A program made the translations under genes and the position numbers. Positions 49,094-59,766 of a DNA stretch of 64,000 nucleotides are shown piece by piece. Under the pieces are notes generated by a model. It saw only the letters and a list, made by a program, of their open reading frames with translations, was not told where the DNA came from and did no database searches. Location of the stretch: assembly GCA_025506515.1 (NCBI GenBank), contig CM046452.1:73098080-73162079 (forward strand), given 5' to 3'. How positions within the stretch are numbered: the stretch's first letter is position 1; each line of letters starts with the position of its first letter. The stretch is from Flaveria trinervia. Taxonomy: Eukaryota > Streptophyta > Magnoliopsida > Asterales > Asteraceae.

Positions 49094-49446
49094 AGTTGAT
49101 ATCAGAGCCAAAGTTTAAGAGAATTGGGTTAAATAAAATTTTTAAAACCTAAACTTAAACTGAAAATGGGACAGATGGAGGGATGTCAGCCCGAGTAGCT
49201 ACATGCCATTAGGTATGTCTTTTCTTAATGATAACCGGTATTATGTGCGCATGCTATTTGATTTATGTGCTCTTAGTAGATTTAGATACTGATTAAGTCA
49301 GGATAGGAAATGCTTGGGGTATGAAGAGTAAAGTAAGTGGCTAATCACAACTGGCCACTATAATTAGGGACTTACTATACTTGACATAAATTGAATGTTA
49401 CCTTGAATGACCGTGTTAGTGTTTGAATCTTATAGTGTGTTAGAGG

Positions 49447-50440
49447 ATGGCTGGACGAAAATCTTCCAAGGCTCCTAGAGGCAGAGGTCGTCCACGTGTG
49501 ACCAGGAGTAGTGCTAAGACTCCTGAGACGACCCATGAGAACCCTGAGGTCCATGGCTGGAGCGAAGAGAATGAGAATGCTAGCTTGAATGCCTCAGCTA
49601 GGGAGGCGATTGCTGATGAGATACACCAGGTCATGCAGAGAGTCTTACCGTCTGTAGTGACTGAAGTCATCAGGGATGTGAGAGGCGAGAAGAGGAAGGA
49701 GAAGGAGAATAGAAAGGGATCAACTGGCAAGGGAAGCAGAAGGGAGGAGGAACAACTAGAGCCTGAAGGTGTGTTGTCTGATGAAGAGGAGGATGAGGTA
49801 GTGGGGCAGCAACTGAAGGATGTAGTTATGGGGCGTTCCAAAGGTGTAAGCCCCCGACCTTCGATGGCAATGGCAATGCTGCTGCCGCTCACCGCTAGGT
49901 AAGGGAGATGGAAGCCGTCTTAGAAATCAGTGAGTGTCGCGAAGACCAGAAGGTGAAGTTCGCAACTCACTCTTTCGTTGATTCAGCGTTGTGTTGGTGG
50001 GACAATATTGTCTAAGCTGAGGGTGCCAGAGCCATCAGGAAGATGCGATGGGAGGAGTTTAAGAAGTTGGTTATTGAGGAATTATGCCTCACCGGGAGAT
50101 GGACAAGGTTGAGAGGGAGTTCTTGCAACTTGAAGCGGGAACCATGACCCACCAGCAGTACACCACTAAATTCAATGAGATGGCGAGGCTGGTGCCGGAT
50201 CAGGTGACGCCGGTATCAAGGAAGATCAAGAGGTACATCCAAGGACCGTCGGCTGACATTCGTAGGCACCTGATTGCCACTCAGCCAGGTACCTTTCGAT
50301 CAGTGGTGGATTTGGCAGGCAGGTTGTATGATGAGCGAGGGGAGACCGTGGTGGGGGTAAAGAAAACGAGCGGGGATGGTAAGAACTGGAATGGGAAGAG
50401 GTTTGGATGTGGTGGTTTTACTCCAAACAACAAGAAGAGG
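49447..50440 (+). pseudogene. Gypsy A gag, broken
   Basis: Starts MAGRKSSKAPRGRGRPRVTR. Further on, ATHSFVDSALCWWDN (about 49965) and REFLQLEAGTMTHQQYTTKF with EMARLVPDQV (50110-50200) mark the Retrotrans_gag domain. There are frame breaks near 49840-49900 and 50085 and one stop in CWWDNIV. The frame ends at the recombination point near 50435, before any zinc knuckle. Confidence 0.85.
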
Positions 50441-50497
50441 AACATTAATAAAATGTTAACAAGTCTTGCAAGCTTACAGGAGGTACATGACCGTGTT

Positions 50498-53037
50498 TGT
50501 GACACCCGTCACCTTAAGGTCCGTCGAACGACATAATTAAGCATAGCATTATTTTAATTATTCTTCCTCTTCTTCATGAACTCCTGCTTTAAGGAATCAT
50601 GTCTACTTTATTTCCCTTGTGCTTGTACTTCCTTCGTGAACGCATGTGTATCCTAAACCTTTTATAAATCTCATCACCGGTATCATCAAATATATCATTT
50701 TTAATTATAACCATTGTCATTAATAAAATCCTTTTAAGCTATCCATTACCATTAAACACGCTTTTAACCTTAATACAACAAACATTTTAAAGTCGTTTTC
50801 AATTGAAGCAAACTTTGGAAACTCGGAGGTTAAGTGCAGGGACTAAACTTGCCATTTTGCAAACTTGGGCTGGGTATATAAACCCATATTCCAGCCCTTA
50901 ATCTCATTTCATCTTCATCTTCTTCATCCTCTTCACCTTCTTCTTCGCATCTTCTTCATTCTAGCACCAAATCCAACCCGCTTGATCTTGTTCTCGTCGT
51001 CTAGACTCCATCTACAGCCTAGTCTACTTTATTCTAGCAGGTAGACGACTTTGGTTGTCCCTTTTCTTGCTTATTCACGGCTGTCCAAACTAGGGTTCGG
51101 GTGCTCGGGTTCAACCCGAACACATGAGGTCGTGTGGGTGCGTGTGAGGTCTTTCTGCTTGTGTTTCATGTTTGTGTATGTTTGTAGTGTGTTTCTGGAA
51201 GTCCTTGTTGTGTAAAACCCGTGCTCGGAGCAGCCGAAGGCTGCTCTGTACTTCTGCAGTCGCGAACCTGCAGTTCAGGCGACTGGATTTGTCATGCGAC
51301 TGAGCCGTGCGACTGGGTGAGTCGTGCGACTGAGTCATACGACTGTGTCATCCGGGCGACTGAGTTGTGCGACTGGGGACGTCATGCGACTGAGTCGTGC
51401 GATCGTATGTATGTGTGCGAATGAGTCATGCGAACGAATGAATGCGTGCGATTGAGTCAGGTGACCGACTGAATGTATGCGATTGTGCGTGTTTCGCATG
51501 ACTGGAGTCCAATCGTACGAATGAAGGTTCAATCGTACGAAAGTAGCTAATTCGCACGATTGAAGGTTGATTCGGGCGCATGGAGGTTGGGTTGTGTGAA
51601 TGTGTGTTGTGTGGTACGACTGAATGCCAGTCATGTGAATGAAGACTCAATCGTACGAATGAAGCTGATCCGTACGATTGAAGGTTGATTAGTACGAATG
51701 GAGCGTTGAGTCGAGCGTCTAGTCCTGTAGTGTGACTGATGATGATAAGGTAACGTCAGTAAAAGTGTCATTGCTTGACCACAAAGATCAAAGTCAACGC
51801 TATCAACATGCACATACTATTTCAATTGAAATCAACCTAACATCTTACAATTATCGACAACCCATTTGGAACTACAAATACTCAACAAGTTCCATCTTTC
51901 ATAACAATGAGATCTTTACAAGGATGTCCTAAGCAATGACGACTACTCTTAGTACTTGGGTCTACATAATATCCGATGCGTGTGTCCGCTTGTGTGTGTG
52001 CTACCCACGACCAAACCAATACAACCCGAACCGACCAAACATTACTATACGCTTTATACACGTCATTAATGCTTAACAATAACTGTCAATAGGTGTTTGA
52101 CCGATCATTGTATTCAACTGTTGGAAATCTTGATCATTCATACTTACCACTAAACATGTGAGTCTCGTGGTCCATTTTTATGCTTACACTACTTTACAAA
52201 CATTTACAAACATGGGGGAAAAGTATGCTCGCATGTTTTCTATGTTGTACAACATACATACAATTTACATACTTAGAATCAACGTGCTACTGTTTTGTGG
52301 GTACTTATCTGATACATGCTTGAGTCTGCTTTGTGGTTCTTTCTTACAACCATTTAATTCCAGTGTGGGAACCGACGGATAGGTATTGGTAGTACTACTG
52401 GGTTGATACCCCCACCCTCGTGTTGGTATACTAGTTAGTACCAACAAAAGCCAGGAACGGGCCTTGGGTGAATATATTCCGATAAGATTCTTTGTGTACG
52501 TCGTTAGGTTTGGTTGTAAAGCTTTTGTCATGTGATTTTGCTTGCTTATAACTGTATGCACGGTATTCTGCAACAACTTTATACAGCATCATTACTTATT
52601 TACTTTTAAACCTGCGAGCTCACTAACAATTTTGTTGACCATTTTGAGCATATCTTTTCAGGTGATCATGCTAGCTGAGGTTCTAAGTGTGTTGCCTTAG
52701 TGGAGACCTTAGGATGCATTTCCGGGCTAAACTTGTCATTTTGAAAACAATTGTTGTATCTGTTTTAAACAACATTATACTTTGTAACTTGTTCCCGGGT
52801 TGTGGGAATTGCATACAATGTTATCATCTTTGTTATATGATTCATGTATCATGTTTATGCTTATGGCTATGTTGTCGTGAATACTGACTAAACACGACAC
52901 AAGTCCCCTTGTTGTCGGGTGTCGTCATGACACGCTTGTCATCATTATTATTATTGCACCTCTATCGCTTACCATGTGTTATGACGATTCCCGTCTCGTT
53001 ACATCCCCGTGTTTCCGCTCTTAGCGGGGGTGTGACA
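50498..53037 (+). repeat. 5' LTR of gypsy element B
   Basis: TATATAAA near 50876 with TSS expected near 50905. CT-rich leader after it. Contains the GTCGTGCGAC array at 51279-51712. Confidence 0.82.
51279..51712 (+). repeat. GTCGTGCGACTGA array in gypsy B LTR
   Basis: Some 25-30 degenerate copies of GAGTCGTGCGACTG, drifting to GAATCGTACGAATGAAG at the 3' side. AGTCG and CGACT halves make each unit self-complementary. It lies 375-800 bases downstream of the probable transcription start. Confidence 0.88.
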
Positions 53038-53040
53038 GAC

Positions 53041-53053
53041 TGGTATCAGAGCC
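53041..53053 (+). promoter_or_regulatory. Primer-binding site of gypsy B
   Basis: TGGTATCAGAGCC, three bases after the LTR end; initiator-Met tRNA type. Confidence 0.85.
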
Positions 53054-53420
53054 ATTGGTTATTGAGAATTAGGCAATACACTTGACCTAGACTATAACCT
53101 AGGAACCTTCATGTAGATTTGCATGCCAGGGTTGTGTGCATTTTATATCTCATACGTGTTTCTCATTACTTGTTCGATTAACTATCTATTTCGTGATCAT
53201 TTCACCCTGTGAGGGAGCCCTTGTGCTCACTCTTTACGGGATGCTTGTATTGGATCTTTCGTTTCCCTCTGCGCACCGAGTTGTTTTATCAATCCGGGTA
53301 TTGAACCCAAAGAGGTCTTCATAGATCATGCTATTGCGTTTGACCTTAGACACTGGGATTTACCCCGAGGAGGTTATGTTTGAGACCTCGAGAGTGGGGG
53401 AAATAGACAACCTCTACAGA

Positions 53421-56400
53421 TGATTCAAAATAAGGATGTTAATACAATGTTCTAAACTACTATTTGTGAACAATGATGATGTGGTTGATATGGAACAAGA
53501 AGACCAAATTAAAAGTGATACGGGTGATAAGTTAGAAAATGAATTGTAGATGAAACATAAGTGGATAGAGACGAAACATCATATGGTAATGTTCAAATAC
53601 CATCAACTTATAACAAGTTTGAGGCTACTAATTTGATAGTCGATGACAGGGAAGATGTTTTAGAGGTGTCAAGTTTTAGAATATCAAGACATAACATTTT
53701 GAGGTTGTTGAATCACGACCATATATTTGGATGTGAGACGTTCGACGAGGTCCGGTGCTCGAGTTAACAACGATGTATATACTACTCATGTTATGTCAAA
53801 AGCTAGTGCACATTCTCGAGATCTTTTAACCGGCAGAAATATATATTAAAGGTGATAAACTCAAAATAAAATATATTATATAAGTAGTTAACTTAGAACA
53901 AAAAAAGTACACATGGTAAACTGGTGATATGTAAATATCAATGTTTCATGTGTTGAGTGCATGCATCAAACTTTTTTGAATAGCTGGTAATGTGTTCACA
54001 CATGTTACTCAAACATATATATTGTGCTACAAAATCATTGGAGTTTCTTCGCTTCCTTGTGAAGCATATGACCTCAATCATCATCGATTAGACCTAGTGC
54101 AAATCTAAAACAATATAAATGGGATTGTCCACGTTCAACAAGGCTAAGAAATGAAATGCAAATAAAGAAGGGAAAAAACTAACTTTTGTGGAGTCTCCAG
54201 ACAAGTTGGTTGTAATCGAACAAAATGTTACTCCAAACCTAGAAGAATAAATGTTTAAGTCGGCCTAGTTGTTTTCGAAATTTTCTTTTCGTTTTTTATG
54301 TATTGAGACTTTTGTTGCACAAACTTCAAGGACATTTTATTTGTGTTTAATATTGAAACCATATTTTTTATGTTTTTTTCTATTTTATCTAATTAAAAGA
54401 CATGGTTTGAAGAAAAAAAAGCACCAACTAGGGAGAAATCACAAACTAAGGAGAACTTGCCAAAGTATATTACATGAATGTTGTTCTAAATTAAATTTGC
54501 TTGAATTTTAAGATGGTGGAATGTGTGTCTTTTTTTTTCTAAATGTAATTATAAATATATTAGTTAAGAAAATCATTTTAGTAAATATTAACCATAGCAA
54601 TCTTAACTCATAGTGGTGAAAATGAGTTAGCTTGGGTAAATAAATTTTTTTTTTGAGTTAGAATGGATAGTTTCTAAATAAAGAATGAGTCAGAATGGGT
54701 TGTGAGAAAGCTTAGTGAGTTTAAAATGTGTTGGAATTGGTAAGAACAAGTTCTCAAGTGGGTAAGAACGGACAATTGTTTCTTTACAAGAACAAGTGAG
54801 ACAGTTGACCACCACCTTCAACTGACCACCGGGCATCGATGCTGCACCTCCATTGTTGACGGTCCACCACCTACCATCCATCGCACCACCACTAACCAAC
54901 ACTGCCTCCAACACTACCAAGCATTGTCGCTGCAACCACCGCCAACTATCGCCACCGCAACCACCATCAATTGTCGCCGCCGCAACCACCACCGAGCAAC
55001 GCCACAGTAAACCACCGCCTCCGCCACAACAACTACCAACCACTACCACTACAACCACCACCAACTGATGCCAACCTAACTACCAACCATAGGGCATGCC
55101 TTCGATTTTGTTGCAAAATTTTACAAAATTCCTTGGTAGCCTTCATAATTTGTCAATCACCATCGTAGAAGAGTGTTTGCTCTTAAAACAAGTTACACAT
55201 TAAGTTTCTAAAATTGATTTTAATAGTGTGATACAACTGTGTTGTTTTAAAACATAGGTTAAAGAAATAAATTAACTAAAACAAAATAATAAATATTTTA
55301 AAATTTTGTTTAATATTAATTCTATTTTATGTTAATGTTAAGAATCTTCATATTACCGTTCTCGATGTGGTGGCCGTCGTCTTCCATCTCCAACAGATCG
55401 GATGACAATAGGTGATCATTGTAACCAATTTTGAACCAAGGATCCTTGATGATTTCATTAATGATGGTGACTATTTGAGGGTTCGTGTCTAGAACTCGTG
55501 ATAGGAATTGTCGTTGTATCCGTTATATTAGTTGTTTTGATCAAGCACGAAACTTTACTTAACCCTATCTTTAAAACATTTTTATCGGTGGATTCTTCAA
55601 AGTGAAAATATCATGTTTTTTTGTAACAATTTTGACCCATTTTGACTCGAACCTATTCTGACTCGAACCCATCCTGACCCATACCCATTATAACCTTAGT
55701 TTTAATCAACCCATCTTGACCTCAACCCATATGGATCCAAACCCATCTTGACCCGACAACCAACCCAATCCAACCCGCCCACTTTGACACCTCTAGTAAA
55801 TATAATACACTATTAAAAGTAAAGAAAGAAAAAGAAAAAAAAGACAATACATTAGTTAAAAATAAAGAAAATTAATAAAAACATCAATTTTGGTAAATAG
55901 TTTTTTTAAATACATCGTTTTGATAAATCTTTTTAACTACATCTATGTGAAAAAAAAAACTCAATGAATTTGTGTGTGTATTCTTTTGTTTTGGGAGAGT
56001 TTGTGGGTTCAAGTAAACACCACCTCCTCTCTTATGAGTAGTTTTATGTAATTTTAAATAAATGACGTGTCTTCTGTTAATTGACTGGTGTGGGGGGTTC
56101 AAATTGCAAGAGTATAGTTGTTACAAATACAGGATGACCAAAACGATAAACATCTAAGACCTCTAATAGAGCTATTATAAATATGGGAGTCAACATGTTT
56201 AGTGTCAGTTTAATGTGATGGTATTCTCAATCTTACGAGGAAATAAAATAGTTGACTCGAGAATAAATTTGTCTCCTAAGATGCTAATATAAGTATAGCA
56301 TATTAGACTCGCGTTTTGTTGTGGTTCGATTTTGAACGCGTGCAAGAACGTCGTAATGATGATTTTTGAAGTTATATTGGTTTTAATGAGTTTAATGATG

Positions 56401-56855
56401 TACACATGCTTTAGCGTATTAAACCGGCGTGATACTACTATCAAACATATGGTATATAATATCATGAATACATTAAAAGCGTTTAATAGAAACTATTATC
56501 AGTTATAGAATAATGTAGTTTGATTAACTATACATTATTATTTAATTGCTACAAATACAATAACATGATGATAACACAGTTGTAACCATAGCGAGAATCA
56601 CGTCCACTACTAAATTTAAAATCTATTTCGAATTACTAAGCCCATTTTTTTGTTTTGTTAGTTTCTCTTTGTTTATCTTTATTTGTGTTAAATAATTGTT
56701 CGCAAACAATTATAAATAGTTCATTTCTTTAATAAACGATCCCAAACAATTATTGTCTGAAAAGTGTTCGTGAAAAAATCATGAATAACTTGATTTATTT
56801 AACAAACAATGCCTGGTTCGGTTTCATTCGGTTTCGCTTACGGCCAATTCCGAGT
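53421..56855. other. Intergenic region, no recognised gene
   Basis: AT-rich. Open frames at 53561-53767 and 54269-54511 show no family features. 54800-55080 is a low-complexity CCACCA/CCGCAACCACC stretch that creates long chance frames on both strands. The segment 55640-55800 repeats AACCCATNNTGACC-like units. Confidence 0.45.
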
Positions 56856-56896
56856 AAATGGTTGTTTGACAACTTCTGAATGATTAAGGTGTTGTT

Positions 56897-57815
56897 CAAT
56901 GTTTTGAGAGTCGGATCAGATCGGCCGGTCTGACCGATCCGACTGCGAATCGTTGTGTGAGCCGAGCTAAGCAGCTATGGATCGTTTTGGTAGGGTTGAA
57001 CCGCCCGGTTAATCCCGAGTGGGTGGTTGGACCGGGATTTGGCGATCTTACGATTGAACCGATTGTACCTATTTAAGTGATTGAACCGATGTGTACCTAT
57101 TTAAGTATTCATTCTTCCTCTTGAGCCAAGAACTAAAGAATATATATCTTAAAACCGAGCAATCAGAGGAGTTGATTTGTGAAGAAGTGAATAGATATCT
57201 TGAAATCGAGCAACTAAGAGGATGATTTATGGAGAAGTCGAAATTTGGAGGGTGGATTTGTGCAGATCTAGAGTCGCGATTGGGAAGAAGGGGTTGCGAT
57301 TGGGAAGAAGGGGCTGCCATTTGACGAAGGGGTTGCGATTTGGAATCTGTGATTGGTTTGTGAAGGTGCGAATTGAATAAGGGGTTGTGATTTTAAAAAG
57401 GGACTGTGATTTGATTTTGAAGAATCCTTTCGATGGAAGCTGCAACTTCAGGATGAAGATAAACATTTGCTTTGTGAAAAAATGAAAAATGGATGAAGAT
57501 AGACATTTGCTTTGTGGAAAAATAAAAAAAAGCGAAAAGCAGATAGCAACTTTATGAAGTGAAAAAACAGCTTTATTTACTGATAAAAATTTGAAATTTG
57601 CTTTTATAATTAATACATATATAGTAATCTTTTTTATTTTTTCTTTTATGATTTCAAACTTTATTTACTTTAAATTTTTACTATTATTCTAGTCTTTTAC
57701 ATATACTTATAAATTAATTATAAAGTTATACGGTTCTTAAATTCGGTCTGATCGGTTCAACCAGTGAACTAGTAAGTTGTCAGATTCGACGTCCGATTCG
57801 GTTCTGAAAACATTG
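56897..57815. mobile_element. TIR element Y inside element X
   Basis: 919 bases, ends CAATGTTTTGAGA and TCTGAAAACATTG, flanked by GTGTTGTT at 56889-56896 and 57816-57823. The duplication reads as 8 bases (hAT) or as 9 if one terminal G is shared (Mutator-like). Subterminal GATCGG/CCGATC motifs occur at the 5' side. No transposase frame. Confidence 0.75.
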
Positions 57816-58292
57816 GTGTTGTTTGTTTTTTCTGCAGGAAAATGTCTGCAATCTATGAATCACATCTATAGACCCATCTGCAAAAAAAAGAGATGGACCA
57901 AATATCTACAGTCTGCAAGAAAAAAACTATTTGTTTTTTTACATTTGTAGAGTGCTAAAACAATTTCACTACCAACGTGTAAATATAAAGAACACTCACA
58001 ATCACACCCCCTTTTAACATCTGCAAAGTATAATACTTTTGTTGATATGTGAATATAGATAAACTCAAGCATAACAAACATATGAAATCACCTCTACAAC
58101 CTTTGAAGTTTGACCCCCCCCAAAACCTTCACAATCACACCCCATTTATTCTTTATCACCCCATATATGATATATACAACAAACACACACACATAACCAA
58201 ACAACCACCATCATCACCACCGCCTCATTGGAAAATCACCACCGGAAACCACCCACAAACAACTGCATGTATCCCCTGATCAACACCCTCAA

Positions 58293-58748
58293 ATGGTCAT
58301 CAAACTCATCATCATCATCCCCTTAATCCTCCGATTCCCACCGGCGACCTCCAACCCCAGTGTAACCCTCGTCGGAAACCTCAACTGCGGCACCACCCGT
58401 GCCACCACAACGGACTTCATCCCCACCTTTGTTCAAGCAATGGAACAACTCTCAACCACCCTCAACAACTCCAACACTAATTCGCGATCACCAACGTCAG
58501 CAATTCCAATTCCAATTCCAATAACTCCAACACCAATTTTGCCCCCTTTTTACGCGTTGATTCAGTTTCACCATGATATCTCCCGCACCAATTGCCTCGT
58601 GTGCTATGGCGCGGTCTGGTGGCCCGACAAGTGGGGAGAGGTGGGGCGGTTGTGGTCCGGCAGGTGGGGGGAGGTGGGGCGACCGGTAGGGGGAGGTGGG
58701 GCGGCCGATGGGTGGAGGTGGAGGGGTAGGAATGTATTGAAAAGTTAA
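58293..58748 (+). pseudogene. Captured DUF26 secreted-protein gene fragment
   Basis: An open frame of 151 residues that begins with a signal-peptide-like MVIKLIIIIPLILRFPPATS. It goes on with LVGNLNCGTTRATTTDFIPT and ends the recognisable part with YALIQFHHDISRTNCLVCYG, the cysteine-box end of one DUF26 (Gnk2-homologous) domain. The box should be C-X8-C-X2-C; the first Cys is Phe here. After residue about 115 the frame runs into GGTGGGG-rich non-coding sequence. Known DUF26 secreted proteins have two such domains in about 240 residues, so this is half a gene. The preceding 200 bases look like its original upstream region. It sits inside element X, which suggests transduplication. Confidence 0.65.
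58618..58730 (+). repeat. G-rich tandem tract (G-quadruplex type)
   Basis: Repeats of GAGGTGGGGCG and GGTGGGGGGAGGTGGGGCG with many G4 runs at short spacing. Confidence 0.75.
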
Positions 58749-58968
58749 GAAGAGGTTATAAGACCTCTGAAGTGGTAGCTCCATGTCTTCTCCACGCAAA
58801 CGTCAGGAAGATGTTTTTAATGAAACGTCTTCCAAAATCCAAACAGTTTGCGCTCTCAAAACCTCTTCTTGCATCTGAGTGCGCGCATATGAAAAGATAG
58901 GGAGGGTTTTTTTCCAAAAAAAAAACAAACACTACCTAAGTGATGAACCAATAAAAAGTCTGAACCAT

Positions 58969-59396
58969 TAAGGGGCTGTTTGGCAACTTCTGAATGATTA
59001 AGTGCTAAACCAATAAAATGTCTGAACTATTAAGTGTTGGGCCATTAAGAGGTCTGAACCATTAAGTGTTGGGTCATTAAGAGGTTTGAACCATTAAGTG
59101 TTGGGCCATTAAGAGGTCTGAACCATTAAGTGTTGAGCCATTAAGAAGTCTGAACCATTAAGAGCTAGTATAACAATTAACTATTTAAATGCAAATGTCT
59201 GACAAATTTAGATAAGATGTTTTAACCATCTCACATTAGACCTTTTAACCATTCAACATTACTATAATGTTTAACCATTCAGAGGCAAATGTTTGAACCA
59301 TTCAGGCATTTGCTAGCGAAATAAACAGTCTGAACCATTAAGTGCTGAACCATTCAGAAATTTGAATCATTTAAAGACTGCCAAAACAACCCCTAA
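58969..59396. mobile_element. PIF/Harbinger-like MITE nested in its own family
   Basis: A 422-base element (58972-59393) with ends GGGGCTGTTTGGCAAC and GCCAAAACAACCCC and TAA duplicated at 58969-58971 and 59394-59396. Same family as 22581-22925. Its target is a TAA within a CATTAAG unit of an older family member. Confidence 0.85.
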
Positions 59397-59688
59397 GTGC
59401 TAAACCGTTAAAATGTATGAACCATTAAGAGTTACTGTATCGTTTAACTATTAAAATGCAAATATCCAACCAATTAAGATAAGAGATTTTAACCATTCAG
59501 TATTAGACATCTTAACCATTCAGCACTAGTATAATGTTTAACCATTTGAAAACAAATGTTTAAACCATTCAAACATTTGCTCATAAAATAAATAGTATTT
59601 GAATCATTCAAATATTTGCTTGTAAATTAAAAAATTTAAATCATTAAATATGAATGATTTAAAAACAAAGGTACTCTATTGTTTCATA

Positions 59689-59707
59689 CCTAACGACTAA
59701 CGTTAGG
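59689..59707 (+). promoter_or_regulatory. Hairpin upstream of SCL28 start
   Basis: CCTAACG, a five-base loop ACTAA, then CGTTAGG: a perfect 7-bp stem, 60 bases before the start codon and probably in the 5' UTR. Confidence 0.5.
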
Positions 59708-59766
59708 TCGTCTTCCGGCGTGAGGTATTTAGGGCACATTGCGTCGTCAATCGCCATAACCAAACC

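Larger units (their letters stand above)
47092..50497 (+). mobile_element. Ty3/gypsy element A, truncated
   Basis: A 5' LTR (47092-49093, TGTAA/TTACA ends), a primer site TGATATCAGAGCC from 49097, a gag region, and then, at 50435, a jump into a 60-base piece matching the LTR interior (48330-48390). Everything from late gag to the middle of the 3' LTR is gone. Element B begins directly after this piece. Confidence 0.85.
50498..53420 (+). mobile_element. Ty3/gypsy element B, 5' end only
   Basis: A 2,540-base LTR (50498-53037) starting TGTGACACCCGTCACC and ending GGGGTGTGACA, followed by the primer site TGGTATCAGAGCC from 53041 and about 380 bases of leader. No gag or pol follows; the element is cut off near 53420 (3' limit estimated). 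Confidence 0.82.
56888..58936. mobile_element. Harbinger-like element X with captured gene piece
   Basis: Inserted in the outer MITE with TAA duplicated on both sides. Ends GGTGTTGTTTGTTTTTT and (inverted) GGTAGTGTTTGTTTTTT agree in about 16 of 17-18 bases. Without element Y it is about 1.1 kb. No transposase is visible, so it is non-autonomous. It carries a DUF26-gene fragment (58293-58748). Confidence 0.75.
56856..59640. mobile_element. Nest of DNA transposons (outer MITE copy)
   Basis: An old copy of the GGGG(T/C)TGTTTG MITE family starts at about 56859 (TGGTTGTTTGACAACTTCTG), breaks at TAA (56885-56887), resumes at 58937 with TAAGTGATGAACCAATAAAA, breaks again at a second TAA (58969-58971), resumes at 59394, and fades near 59640. 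The pieces join into the family sequence seen at 22581 and 58972. Its own 3' end is eroded. Confidence 0.8.

Noticed and set aside
49440..49892. 150-residue minus-strand Ser-rich frame
   Set aside because: Antisense shadow of gypsy A gag.
54690..55168. Gly/Val-rich frame on minus and Pro/Thr-rich frame on plus
   Set aside because: Both come from a CCACCA-type low-complexity stretch. No start context, splice sites or family features.
58497..58799. Minus-strand Pro-rich frame
   Set aside because: Antisense of the G-rich tract in element X. No family features.
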